Part shown: piece after piece, positions 15,804-23,502 of the stretch | Position numbering within the stretch: the stretch's first letter is position 1 | Layout: every line of letters begins with the position of its first letter | Virus record (IMG/VR): IMGVR_UViG_3300008108_000346 | Span: 1-24,576 of that record | DNA length: 24,576 nt | Origin: a virus | Reading direction: 5' to 3' (one strand) | The notes under the pieces: generated by a model | The model's input: the letters and a program-made list of their open reading frames with translations, nothing else | Told to the model about the DNA's origin: nothing | Databases searched by the model: none | Made by a program: the position numbers and the translations under genes

Positions 15804-16366
15804 TAATTAAGGCTGGTTAGATACTTATTAATATCAAATTGAAACCTTTCAAATCGGTCTGACCATCCTTTTTTAAACCTAATGTCAAATTCTTGTGTAC
15901 TATCTAGAGAAAATACACCATTAAGAAATGGTCTAACCGCCGATTCTCTAATTTCTTTAAGATTTTTTGATATGATGTAAAACTGAACTCTTTCAAATAA
16001 TTGTCCAAGATCAACTTTAGTTTTTGAACACATAACAGATTCAACAATAACATAGAATCTTTCAGCATCATGTTGATTAAATCTTTCCTCTAAAGAACGG
16101 GTTGTCTTAAAGTCTTCCTTCTTAAGTGGCATTTTTCTAGCACGATTATCAAATTCATATCTAAAATTCATATCAAAGAAATATGACTTTAAGAATTTCA
16201 TATTATCGTACATCTTAATGATCTTAATCTTATACAAAGGATTTACCGGATCCCATGCAGTATCAATGATTAAGCCTTTTACTGGCAATAGAACATTTGG
16301 TCTGTTGTGAGATGACAACAGGCAATAGACAATCTGCCCTTTAGTAAATATTCTATGAGCTTTCAT
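15803..16366 (-). CDS. Hypothetical protein, basic and aromatic
   Basis: This 187-residue protein is not recognised. It opens with a small beta-like domain (FTKGQIVYCLLSSHNRPNVL, then LYKIKIIKMYDNMKFLKSYF; about 7-65) and continues with helical, strongly charged sequence (KKEDFKTTRSLEERFNQHDA, about 82-101; FDIRFKKGWSDRFERFQFDI, about 159-178). The net charge appears positive, so nucleic-acid contact is possible but unsupported by a motif. Its ATG overlaps the stop of the 132-residue gene (TAATG). It ends the small-gene block before the tail genes. Confidence 0.6.
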   Translation of the reverse strand: MKAHRIFTKGQIVYCLLSSHNRPNVLLPVKGLIIDTAWDPVNPLYKIKIIKMYDNMKFLKSYFFDMNFRYEFDNRARKMPLKKEDFKTTRSLEERFNQHDAERFYVIVESVMCSKTKVDLGQLFERVQFYIISKNLKEIRESAVRPFLNGVFSLDSTQEFDIRFKKGWSDRFERFQFDINKYLTSLN

Positions 16367-16764
16367 TAATAATCAATTTCAAACGGAATGATATCACAAA
16401 AGAGTCTTTTCATACCGTTTAATTGGACTTCAGATGTATGATAAATCTTAAACTCTATATCACGATCCGTTAATGTCTTTACATATGATTGAATACCTTC
16501 TATAACATCTTTCTCTATACTACCTAGTACATAGTAAATATTCATGGTTGAATTTCTACCAACAGCAGTTTGGAGCTGTCTCATTAGGTATGAAGATACT
16601 ACTGCATCCGATGGTTCGGATTGAAAGTAATCATTTTTTGCTAGCTTATTATATATGTCAATGTAATTAATACACTCAATGTTACGAGGTATCGAATCTA
16701 TGAACCCCTTAATCTTTACTGCATCTTTTGAGTAAACAAAATAAAATTCTAAGACTTCTTGCAT
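16366..16764 (-). CDS. Hypothetical protein with alternating alpha/beta pattern
   Basis: This 132-residue protein is not recognised. Strand-like segments (VLEFYFVYS, MNIYYVLGSI, IEFKIYHTSEV) alternate with helices (KIKGFIDSIP, YLMRQLQTAV, IEGIQSYVKTL), giving a compact alpha/beta layout. I see no P-loop, Cys cluster or catalytic signature. Its ATG lies 16 bases inside the end of the preceding gene and its stop overlaps the next ATG, so the genes are translationally coupled. Confidence 0.6.
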   Translation of the reverse strand: MQEVLEFYFVYSKDAVKIKGFIDSIPRNIECINYIDIYNKLAKNDYFQSEPSDAVVSSYLMRQLQTAVGRNSTMNIYYVLGSIEKDVIEGIQSYVKTLTDRDIEFKIYHTSEVQLNGMKRLFCDIIPFEIDY

Positions 16765-17078
16765 TCTTTAAGGGATTGAAGCTCTGCTTCAAGCTCTTTT
16801 ATTTTAGATTCAAGTTCCTTTTCAGATGGTTCAAAATGGCTGCCCCATTCGGTTCTGATTGTTATAACATCTTTACTAAACTTATTACCCAGATTCATTC
16901 CTAAATCCTCGCATAAGTCAAAAAAGAATCTCATAATGTATTGATGTCTATCATCGTCTTGTTTAGAGTCTTCATAAACCTCAGTTGAGGTCCATTGTTC
17001 TCTACCGCCGCCATGATTATCGTCAATGACTCTTTTTATAACACCGTTACCGGCTGGCTCTAAAACTATCTTAACCAT
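16749..17078 (-). CDS. Hypothetical protein with C-terminal coiled coil
   Basis: This 109-residue protein is not recognised. A Gly/His/Asp-rich N-terminal part (IDDNHGGGREQWTSTEVYED) is followed by a mixed helix (HQYIMRFFFDLCEDLGMNLG). The C-terminal heptad-like helix EKELESKIKELEAELQSLKE (about 85-104) should form a coiled coil and an oligomer. The gene overlaps both neighbours, by 8 bases upstream and 16 bases downstream. Confidence 0.6.
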   Translation of the reverse strand: MVKIVLEPAGNGVIKRVIDDNHGGGREQWTSTEVYEDSKQDDDRHQYIMRFFFDLCEDLGMNLGNKFSKDVITIRTEWGSHFEPSEKELESKIKELEAELQSLKECKKS

Positions 17079-17445
17079 TTGATCTGCTTAATAATCCTTG
17101 GTGAACTTCTTTCATTATTTTTCTGGCAACCTTTTTATCAGTTTTCCATGTTTCCATATCTCTTATTGTTAAGATTGCATTAGCTTCTCTTAACTGCTCG
17201 ATCTCGGAGTCATTATAACCCATCTCTCTCCATGATGAAATTAGCTTAGCCTCAATTGCTTCAAGTTGTTCTCCGATAGATTTTTCCATACGATCTTTAT
17301 TGGCCTCAAATATTTCCTTTCCGGCTTTAATCGTGTTAGTTGTAAATTCACACCATTTGCTAAAAGGTAATTTACTTTTCATCTTTAAGATTCCTTGATA
17401 TTTCATCGCGGCTCTACGTTCTCTTCTTGTAGGTATGTTATTCAT
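17071..17445 (-). CDS. Hypothetical helical protein
   Basis: This 124-residue protein is not recognised. It begins MNNIPTRRERRAAMKYQGIL, very basic, then helical, amphipathic sequence (AGKEIFEANKDRMEKSIGEQ; YNDSEIEQLREANAILTIRD) to a basic C-terminus. I chose the ATG at 17445 because it follows the A/T leader AATAAAATAAACATT and an AATATATA element. A GTG at 17493 would add 16 residues that read like translated leader (ILAHQIQIIYNKINI) and would overlap the previous stop. The stop runs 8 bases into the next gene. A small scaffold or assembly factor would fit the helical, charged make-up, but there is no direct support. Confidence 0.6.
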   Translation of the reverse strand: MNNIPTRRERRAAMKYQGILKMKSKLPFSKWCEFTTNTIKAGKEIFEANKDRMEKSIGEQLEAIEAKLISSWREMGYNDSEIEQLREANAILTIRDMETWKTDKKVARKIMKEVHQGLLSRSNG

Positions 17446-17459
17446 AATGTTTATTTTAT

Positions 17460-17467
17460 TATATATT
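17460..17467 (-). promoter_or_regulatory. Putative phage promoter core, AATATATA, before helical protein gene
   Basis: Minus-strand AATATATA (preceded by GAT) lies 14 bases upstream of the chosen ATG at 17445. It supports that start over the upstream GTG. Confidence 0.4.
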
Positions 17468-17489
17468 ATCTGGATTTGATGTGCTAAAA

Positions 17490-17981
17490 TCACATATATC
17501 TCTCCTCTATTAAGGAGTATACACTATCTTTGATAGCTTCTTTAACTCGTTCATCCCTTATTTGATCTTCTATAAACGAGCGGAGTTCTTTTATTACTTC
17601 GTCTTCTTCAAAAGAAACACTCATAATGTCAAAAACATTCTTTTTAGGAACTGTTATTTGTAAGGATAGAGTTAGACTAACTTCATCAGCATTTTTTTGC
17701 TTATCAAAAAGAATTCTGATTGGGCTTTTTTGCTGAGGAGAAGATTCTCGTTTTCTTTGTACGCTAGGTACTTCTGAAGTAGCCGAATCAAAATCTAGTA
17801 CAGGATCATATGATCCAATAGGAATCATAAACTCGTTAATCAATGATGAAGATATTCTAGCGCCACTTTCAAAAGTAGTCCACTCAGAATCAGTACCCTT
17901 TACAGTTTCAACATTTCCTATCTTGTCACCCTTTATCCACTGAAGTTTTATAGGCTCTATTGTTTCTGTACTACTATCCAT
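17490..17981 (-). CDS. Hypothetical acidic protein
   Basis: This 163-residue protein is not recognised. The first half has short strands (IKLQWIKGDKIGNVETVKGT, about 11-30) and a possible disordered Ser/Gln/Lys linker (SVQRKRESSPQQKSP, about 73-87). A beta segment (EVSLTLSLQITVP, 99-111) is followed by an acidic C-terminal helix (FEEDEVIKELRSFIEDQIRD, about 123-142). No catalytic motif is visible. It directly follows the fibre gene (34-base gap) and may be a virion or fibre-assembly protein by position only. Confidence 0.6.
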   Translation of the reverse strand: MDSSTETIEPIKLQWIKGDKIGNVETVKGTDSEWTTFESGARISSSLINEFMIPIGSYDPVLDFDSATSEVPSVQRKRESSPQQKSPIRILFDKQKNADEVSLTLSLQITVPKKNVFDIMSVSFEEDEVIKELRSFIEDQIRDERVKEAIKDSVYSLIEERYM

Positions 17982-18015
17982 AGTTTATTTTTTATATGAA
18001 ACAAAAAGAAATTGT

Positions 18016-19797
18016 TTAAATTAAGTCTCCGGATAGATACCACTCTTCCGATGGTCCTTTGATTAATAAAACAGAAGAACCTGTTTGCGCAATAGTGTCC
18101 AAACCGCCAGCCCCGATAAGTCCACCTGGGGAATATACTTGAACCGCTGGGGTGGCAAGAATAAATTGAACTCCACCTGCACCTTTTCTTATAAACTGCA
18201 TTTGAGTCCCGGCAGTAATAAATGGCTGTGAAGCCGCAAGAGGTATGGTAACCGTAGCAGGCGCGCCGTTATTTGCAGGCACAACACTCCCGTTTCCTGC
18301 AGAAGTAAGTCCAACACTGCCACTAATTCCAGTGACCATACCCCATGTCATTGACCCAGATGGTCCTTGCGAACCAGTAGCACCGTTATTACCCTGTGGA
18401 CCAGTAGCACCACTGGCACCGGTTGCCCCGCTCCCAGTTACACCTTGTGAACCGGTTGCTCCATTAAATCCCTGTGGGCCGGTTGCTCCAGTTGCACCTA
18501 AACCGGTTGCACCAGCAAACCCTAGCGATCCTTTTTGCGCGTATGATATAGAAGTAGTAAAAGGTGAAATTGAGTTAACTAATCCGCTTGATATAATCTC
18601 GGTTACACTAAACTGAAATATTCCAATACCAGACGTAACACTGTTAACCACGTAAACACCAAAGTTATTTGGTGCATCACTTGAAGTTAAAGTAATAGTA
18701 TCACCTGCCTGTATAGTAGAAAGCCATGCGCCACCATTTACGATAGATCGGCCAACAATAACAGTTTGATTTATCTCTATTGATGTTGCACCAACAAAAG
18801 AAGGGTATGTGTTTAATGTCCATGTACCTGACGTAACTGCTGTAGCCGCAGCAATCCATCTTAATGCATTTGATCCATCGGCTCCAGCAGGCCCGCTTGC
18901 ACCCGTAAAACCAGCAGAACCAGTTGCCCCTGTTGCACCACTACCTGTTGCACCAGTAAAGCCGGCCCCACCCTGAGGACCTTGAGGCCCTTGTGCCCCT
19001 GAAGAAGATAAAGTAACATTTCTCCATGCTCCAGCTGAAGAGTTCCACTGAAGAATATCGTTATTTACCGGCGCGGTTGGATATTCAACATCAACGAGTT
19101 TATCAAGAGTAGGGGCTCCACCGTTTAAGTTTTCTAATTCTATAAGACCTTCATCAAGGCTATATTCAACATTATCATTTACAGGATCAAATGCAACTGT
19201 AAGAGCTGGGCTACTAACAGGGCCTACATCAAATCCTCTAAATGTTAAATCCGTGCCGCTCATCCCGGCATAAACATCAACCCCACTACCAATGTTTTGG
19301 CCATTATTAATTTCGCCAGTTGAACCTAGATTAATAATTCTAATTGAATTTGTTGTTGTATCATACTGTAGACTAGTACCAGATCCAGCAACAAGATTAA
19401 GATATGAGTCTGGGTTTGTTGAAAGTAAAAGTCCATCATTTGCGGTTTGCCATGAACCTATTGCCCCTGTATAATTAACGCGTATTCTACCAAAACCGTT
19501 TGCAGCTGCTAAAGTAACATCACCAGTTCCAACTCCACCAACAAGATCCCACTCATTAGTATCAAATATACTTTGTGTGGTTCTTTGATTAGCCCTCCAC
19601 CATACAAGAGTTTCGGTAGGACCACCAGTAGGACCAGTAACCTGGACAGGATGATAAACAATGTTTCCTTCATCATATACCCTATTGGAAACCCAAGGGT
19701 TTGCAACCATCTTAAAGTTATTATCAACTTCAAAATTTAGAAGCTCTCGTTTAATCTCAGTTCTAAATAAGATATATTCTTGTAAATTAAAAGGCAT
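18016..19797 (-). CDS. Collagen-like tail or head fibre protein
   Basis: The protein has 593 residues. Residues about 33-88 ([18 protein letters not shown], then [11 protein letters not shown] and NEWDLVGG) resemble a carbohydrate-binding CBM5/12-type module: W, Y..GNIV, W.A, W..VG. A phrase common in fibres follows at about 231-262 ([26 protein letters not shown]). There are two Gly-X-Y collagen-like blocks, about 267-309 and 422-482. They are separated by a beta domain of about 110 residues, and the end is a globular domain (about 483-593) that is the probable trimerising tip. This is a virion fibre, probably for host or surface-polysaccharide binding. The collagen blocks suggest a trimeric, flexible rod. 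It stands just before the small-gene block, and the leader is A-rich without Shine-Dalgarno. Confidence 0.85.
   Translation of the reverse strand: MPFNLQEYILFRTEIKRELLNFEVDNNFKMVANPWVSNRVYDEGNIVYHPVQVTGPTGGPTETLVWWRANQRTTQSIFDTNEWDLVGGVGTGDVTLAAANGFGRIRVNYTGAIGSWQTANDGLLLSTNPDSYLNLVAGSGTSLQYDTTTNSIRIINLGSTGEINNGQNIGSGVDVYAGMSGTDLTFRGFDVGPVSSPALTVAFDPVNDNVEYSLDEGLIELENLNGGAPTLDKLVDVEYPTAPVNNDILQWNSSAGAWRNVTLSSSGAQGPQGPQGGAGFTGATGSGATGATGSAGFTGASGPAGADGSNALRWIAAATAVTSGTWTLNTYPSFVGATSIEINQTVIVGRSIVNGGAWLSTIQAGDTITLTSSDAPNNFGVYVVNSVTSGIGIFQFSVTEIISSGLVNSISPFTTSISYAQKGSLGFAGATGLGATGATGPQGFNGATGSQGVTGSGATGASGATGPQGNNGATGSQGPSGSMTWGMVTGISGSVGLTSAGNGSVVPANNGAPATVTIPLAASQPFITAGTQMQFIRKGAGGVQFILATPAVQVYSPGGLIGAGGLDTIAQTGSSVLLIKGPSEEWYLSGDLI
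18352..18534 (-). repeat. Collagen-like Gly-X-Y block 2
   Basis: It encodes residues about 422-482, rich in GATG, GPQG and GSQG triplets. The underlying DNA is an imperfect tandem of 9-base units (minus-strand GGTGCAACC-like words). Confidence 0.8.
18871..18999 (-). repeat. Collagen-like Gly-X-Y block 1
   Basis: It encodes residues about 267-309 ([20 protein letters not shown] and onward). Related nine-base words also occur in block 2, so recombination between the blocks could change fibre length. Confidence 0.8.
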
Positions 19798-19823
19798 TTT
19801 AGTAAATTCTTTTTTTATTTATT

Positions 19824-20399
19824 CTATACAGGTGGTGACTTGGTAATAGTTTCATTATTGTATGGAAAAGAGTTATTTCCGTACTCTGATAAAAGTGAAT
19901 TTCTTAGAGAATTAAGATACCACGTGTTTCTGCTCCAACCTGGTACTGCATAAAGTTGTGAATAAATTCCAGTAATGTAAATAATCCGGATCTCATTATA
20001 GAATGCTACATATTCAGCAATACCTTGTCTGATAAAAGATGTCTGTCTATTTACAAAAATTGATCTCTGCTGATTTCTTTGAATATCATATGAAGATCCT
20101 GCGGTTAAAGTAAATGATCCTGTCACATCACCTACAGAATATTGTGTTGGAAAATCATAGAGATCGCTACCTAAAGAAAAAGATTGTAGATAACATAAAC
20201 TACCGAGTGATGATGTATCAACTATCCCATATGCCTGTTCAAAATACTGGGACATTTCACCTAATGATGCAAATGTCATAAACTCCCTGGTAGTTCTATC
20301 ATAGAAGCCAACGACTATATTTGTAGCATATAGTCTTGCTTTTTTAAGATACTCTAAAAAGTCTAATGATACTTTAAATGACAGGGCTTCAACTAACAA
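19824..20399 (-). CDS. Hypothetical, probably structural protein, TTG start
   Basis: This 191-residue protein is not recognised. The N-terminal part is mixed alpha/beta (FKVSLDFLEYLKKARLYATN, then IVVGFYDRTTREFMTFASLG). Later come beta-like, Tyr/Ser-rich segments (LYDFPTQYSVGDVTGSFTLT, then IRIIYITGIYSQLYAVPGWS), typical of virion proteins. No ATG occurs before residue 41, and the upstream frame closes within 12 codons. The TTG at 20399 is therefore the likeliest start, with an AATATATA element 18 bases upstream. It is followed after 26 bases by the fibre gene, so a fibre-related or neck role is plausible but unproven. Confidence 0.6.
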   Translation of the reverse strand: MLVEALSFKVSLDFLEYLKKARLYATNIVVGFYDRTTREFMTFASLGEMSQYFEQAYGIVDTSSLGSLCYLQSFSLGSDLYDFPTQYSVGDVTGSFTLTAGSSYDIQRNQQRSIFVNRQTSFIRQGIAEYVAFYNEIRIIYITGIYSQLYAVPGWSRNTWYLNSLRNSLLSEYGNNSFPYNNETITKSPPV

Positions 20400-20417
20400 T
20401 GGAAATATACTTTTTTG

Positions 20418-20426
20418 TATATATTC
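20418..20426 (-). promoter_or_regulatory. Putative phage promoter core, GAATATATA, before TTG-start gene
   Basis: Minus-strand GAATATATA, 18 bases upstream of the TTG start, overlaps the stop of the dCMP deaminase gene. It may mark the switch from metabolism genes to structural genes. Confidence 0.45.
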
Positions 20427-20898
20427 ACAGTTTTATTGTTGGGTAATCTTTTATTAGTCTTTCAAAATTGCCACTTGTAATATTACACTTTTCAAAGATA
20501 GTAAGATGAGAAGTATCCCGGTATTCATCAATCCAATAAACATGTTTAAATCCTGCATTTACCAGGATCTTGGTACACATCTTACATGGTGAAAGTGTTA
20601 AAAGAACAATGTATTTTTCCGGATCGTATTCCTTAAACTTGGCAATCATATTTACCTCGGCATGAATAAATCCGCTTTCTCCCGGTGTGAGAGATTCTTC
20701 TTCTGTACCAGTTTCATCATTAACTCCGGCTCCACTATAAGAGCCATTATAGCCAAAGCTAGCAATTTTACTAAAGTCCTTTCTCAATGCCATACATGCA
20801 ACCTTCGTGGTTGATGAATTTGAAAGTTCTTTAATGTTAAGTAAAACCTTCTTAAATGTATTAAGCTTTATTCGAAGCCTTCGAACTGAGGTATCCAT
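20425..20898 (-). CDS. Deoxycytidylate (dCMP) deaminase
   Basis: The protein has 157 residues. The zinc-binding cytidine/deoxycytidylate deaminase signature is complete: HAE at 79-81 (H79 ligand, E81 proton shuttle) and PCKMC at 104-108 (C105, C108 ligands). FGYNGSYSGAG (48-58) precedes it, as in dCMP deaminases. The enzyme converts dCMP to dUMP, feeding thymidylate synthesis for phage DNA. It is shorter than T4 dCMP deaminase (193), lacking some N-terminal and loop sequence. A ComE-type or nucleoside deaminase is a less likely alternative. The ATG overlaps the HAD gene by 31 bases, an unusually long overlap, so the two are expressed together. Confidence 0.88.
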   Translation of the reverse strand: MDTSVRRLRIKLNTFKKVLLNIKELSNSSTTKVACMALRKDFSKIASFGYNGSYSGAGVNDETGTEEESLTPGESGFIHAEVNMIAKFKEYDPEKYIVLLTLSPCKMCTKILVNAGFKHVYWIDEYRDTSHLTIFEKCNITSGNFERLIKDYPTIKL

Positions 20899-21449
20899 TT
20901 TTTCTTAATTAAATTGGCATCCATTGAAATGCCAGGCGTCTCTTTTGCAAATTCTTTTGCAATTGCAATATTCTCCTCGTCATCATCGAAGAACCTAAAA
21001 TCAGTAAAACCCATTTCGTGGAATTTTTCAAATGCAGCAAGTTTCTTTTCTGCAGTTGTTCCACGAAAACCTAATGACGGATCATTGACAGCATAAATGT
21101 AACTAGGGTTAATCTTAATCCCATTATGTGAAAGAAAATCTATGATCAAATTGGAATCATCCCTGGCGGTAATGATTCCTACTGGCTTACCCTTTGAAAT
21201 AGTTCTTCTTAAGATATCAAAGACCCATTCAATAATCTTACCGGCTTTAAGAATTTCCAGATTTTGAAAATCTGAAAAGTCCATCTTATCTCCTCTTCTT
21301 TTCTTAAAGGTATTGAATTCTTGTGGTGTAAGCTCTGCAGAATAACCAGTCTTAGGGTTAACCACCTTGATTTTACTCTTGGTGACAACCAAAGTATCAT
21401 CTACATCGAATATAGTGATACTTGACCTGTATGATTCTTTAATGTTCAT
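20868..21449 (-). CDS. HAD-family phosphatase
   Basis: The protein has 193 residues. All HAD motifs are visible: FDVDDTL at 14-20 (nucleophile D15, acid D17), IITARDD at 92-98 (T94), K135/K136 in TTAEKK, and FFDDDEEN at 153-160. This phage type resembles the 3'-phosphatase half of polynucleotide kinase and phage acid phosphatases, so end repair of nucleic acid or nucleotide dephosphorylation is likely. There is no kinase domain. The DNA ligase is the preceding gene (60-base gap), which would suit a repair pair. The start ATG at 21449 follows GATAAATAATATAT. The substrate cannot be read from sequence. Confidence 0.85.
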   Translation of the reverse strand: MNIKESYRSSITIFDVDDTLVVTKSKIKVVNPKTGYSAELTPQEFNTFKKRRGDKMDFSDFQNLEILKAGKIIEWVFDILRRTISKGKPVGIITARDDSNLIIDFLSHNGIKINPSYIYAVNDPSLGFRGTTAEKKLAAFEKFHEMGFTDFRFFDDDEENIAIAKEFAKETPGISMDANLIKKKWIPQFEGFE

Positions 21450-21509
21450 ATATATTATTTATCTCTGCATTATCTTTTTCACACTAGAGGTAAGATCAGG
21501 TGAGACTGG

Positions 21510-22814
21510 TTAACAATCGCGGCCATTCTGATATATGTGTTTAACTACAGGGAATCTTAATGAATAACCACCCATCTGATTTTGAGTTTCTTCAAAGTAT
21601 TGAATGGTTACGGTCTTACCGACTAATTCATTATGGCGGTTAAGGTAATATTCCCTCTGCTCCTTTGAGAAACCAGATCCTACTGATACTCGGTAACCTT
21701 TATGTTCAATAATAATACTGCTCAGACATTCCTTTTCTACCTGTTGGCCATTCTCTGTCCAACGAATTGTGCCATTCACACATTCTAACACCGTGTACTC
21801 GTTATCATGGAATTTCTTGACCTTAAGGAGGTTATGAGAACGGGTACCTTCATAAGGAATGTTTTTACGAACCATGATACCTTCATATCCATTGATCTCG
21901 GCATCCTTAGCCATTTCGGTAAACTGTTCCTCGGTTTTGATTAGAACTTGTTTAACGATACTCAATGTTTGAAATTCCTGGAAAATGATTTCCTTAATAG
22001 GCTTACGGGTAAGGCGGTCAGATAAATCAGTAGTACCACCATGATTATCAAATTCCTCGATAATCAGACAGTCAAATACCAGGAACTTAGGATTCTTAAT
22101 GGTATGATCCTTACGGCGGATTTCCTTCATAATACCTTGGAAGTCTTCGGCACCATTGTCATTAACCATACAGACTTCTCCATCTAGGATAAAGTTACCT
22201 GGAATTCTTTTTACATCTTCAGCGATACGGCCTAGAGTTTCAAATTCCTTACCGTTCCTTGAATAAAAGGTTACTGAATTACCTTCCTTACGGCAGATAC
22301 AACGGACTCCATCTAGTTTACGAGAACCGTACCATGATTCCTTTTCAAAATTCACACGGTTCGGATTGTAAGGGTGCGCGAGTGCCACCTTAAAGATAGG
22401 AATGATATTAGGATGTACCTTAAGTACCGATGTAATAGAGGCACCCATACGAAGGTCTCTATCTAAGATGTAATGAATAAGTTTTTGTTGATCGGTCGGA
22501 AGTTCATTTACGAAAGTGTTAACCGCCTGGATAGCAGCATGCCCGGTTAAATTGTTTTCTGCCAAATCATCCAATAGTTGGAATAGGTCAGTGTACAGAT
22601 TTTCTGGTGCAGTTAAGTGAGAATTCTTTTGAAGAACTCTGGTATGAACTCCATACTTCTTAAAAGGATTGTAAGTATACTGAAAGACCTTCTTTAGAAA
22701 ATCATTATCAGCATGTTTACGAATAGTTGCAATCTTATGATTACCAGACGATGATTCGTTCATTTCATCTAGGAAGGATTGCAGATAGTTAAGGTTTTGT
22801 TTCAGTTTATCCAT
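21510..22814 (-). CDS. ATP-dependent DNA ligase
   Basis: The protein has 434 residues. The nucleotidyltransferase motifs are in order: KLDG at 166-169 (K166 takes AMP), YSRNG (184-188), FILDGEV (208-214), FDCLII (247-252), EGIMVRK (311-317) and LLKVKKF (329-335). An OB-fold follows with SLRFPVVKHI near the end (418-427). Residues 1-155 form the helical DNA-binding domain (HYILDRDLRMGASITSVLKV). T4 ligase is 487 residues, so this is a compact relative. It seals nicks during replication and repair. The gene looks richer in GC than its neighbours and uses mostly CGN arginine codons, whereas nearby genes use many AGA codons. That could mean recent acquisition or strong expression. A 148-base gap lies upstream. 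Confidence 0.95.
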   Translation of the reverse strand: MDKLKQNLNYLQSFLDEMNESSSGNHKIATIRKHADNDFLKKVFQYTYNPFKKYGVHTRVLQKNSHLTAPENLYTDLFQLLDDLAENNLTGHAAIQAVNTFVNELPTDQQKLIHYILDRDLRMGASITSVLKVHPNIIPIFKVALAHPYNPNRVNFEKESWYGSRKLDGVRCICRKEGNSVTFYSRNGKEFETLGRIAEDVKRIPGNFILDGEVCMVNDNGAEDFQGIMKEIRRKDHTIKNPKFLVFDCLIIEEFDNHGGTTDLSDRLTRKPIKEIIFQEFQTLSIVKQVLIKTEEQFTEMAKDAEINGYEGIMVRKNIPYEGTRSHNLLKVKKFHDNEYTVLECVNGTIRWTENGQQVEKECLSSIIIEHKGYRVSVGSGFSKEQREYYLNRHNELVGKTVTIQYFEETQNQMGGYSLRFPVVKHIYQNGRDC

Positions 22815-22962
22815 ATCCGTTTAATTTTATATAAATATAAAACAAATTTTTGGGATTTGAAAATTTTTCTCTAACTTTTTTCTCCAAAAATGAAAAAAGT
22901 TATTAACAATTAGATTCTTCTATAGATCTCATGATGTACATTACGGTCAGTAAACATTGTAT
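22815..22962. other. Largest intergenic gap, upstream of ligase, with inverted repeat
   Basis: This 148-base gap contains no gene that I can support. A perfect 11-base inverted repeat (22872-22882 and 22892-22902) has arms TAACTTTTTTC and GAAAAAAGTTA and a 9-base loop. On the minus strand it lies between the previous stop and the ligase ATG. The stem is AT-rich with few G/C pairs, so a strong terminator is doubtful. The 40 bases before the ligase ATG are very A/T-rich (TTTATATTTATATAAAA) and may hold a promoter. Confidence 0.5.
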
Positions 22963-23499
22963 TTAATGTAAATTCCGATTGTGCATTATGATTTTTTCAA
23001 ATGGCCAAAACCACATAGTTTTACAATCAACCTGATCATGTATCTTTTTAACATCAGCAAGTATAGATTCATAATCAGCAGTTTCATAATGATCTAAAAG
23101 AAGTACATCGCAAGAACCTTTATATTCAGATGCATCCATACAGATAACTTCTACCCGAGGATCTTTAAGAAATGCAGACTTATTCTTTTTATGATAATCA
23201 ATTACTTCTTTACTTCTTTCAATGATTGTTAATTTTGTAACCTCAGGTTTTGTTAAGATCCAATTTTCCCTAACGCCAAATCCCATACCGGTAACCGTTA
23301 CGTGGCCCTTTGCTAACATATAGTGGGAGAACAGTTCATATGCTTCAAGGTGCGAATTCAAATCATATGCCATCCACTGTTCACCGTTTACATATAGGTA
23401 CATATAACCCGGTTCTTTTTCTCGTATTTCAAATATACCTTTAGACCAATTCTCTAGTTTAGGTGGCGTGTAATTGAAGTGTTTTAATAAACTTAACAT
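22963..23499 (-). CDS. Spermidine-synthase-like / class I methyltransferase-fold protein
   Basis: The protein has 178 residues. After a small N-terminal beta part (about 20-45) comes a Rossmann core: VTVTGMGFGVRENWIL (67-82, the glycine-rich cofactor loop), TIIERSKEVI (91-100, with E94 closing strand 2), VEVICMDASEYKG (116-128) and DVLLLDHYE (131-139). The layout matches spermidine synthase-like proteins and small SAM methyltransferases. The lack of an obvious target-recognition domain leaves the substrate open: DNA, protein or a small molecule. It follows the 83-residue protein with three bases between, and precedes the large gap before the ligase. The C-terminus (WFWPFEKIIMHNRNLH) is short compared with full spermidine synthases (about 280). 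Confidence 0.75.
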   Translation of the reverse strand: MLSLLKHFNYTPPKLENWSKGIFEIREKEPGYMYLYVNGEQWMAYDLNSHLEAYELFSHYMLAKGHVTVTGMGFGVRENWILTKPEVTKLTIIERSKEVIDYHKKNKSAFLKDPRVEVICMDASEYKGSCDVLLLDHYETADYESILADVKKIHDQVDCKTMWFWPFEKIIMHNRNLH

Positions 23500-23502
23500 A
23501 TT

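Noticed and set aside
17446-17493. GTG start that would extend the 124-residue helical protein by 16 residues
   Set aside because: The extension reads like translated leader, overlaps the previous stop and passes through the AATATATA element; the ATG at 17445 has a typical A-rich leader.
18245-18616. Long open frame on the + strand rich in Pro, Val and Ala
   Set aside because: It is antisense to the second collagen-like block; the PVAP pattern is the complement of Gly-X-Y codons.
18352-18999. Repeats that might suggest a CRISPR array or satellite
   Set aside because: They are in frame, degenerate and encode Gly-X-Y triplets with no unique spacers.
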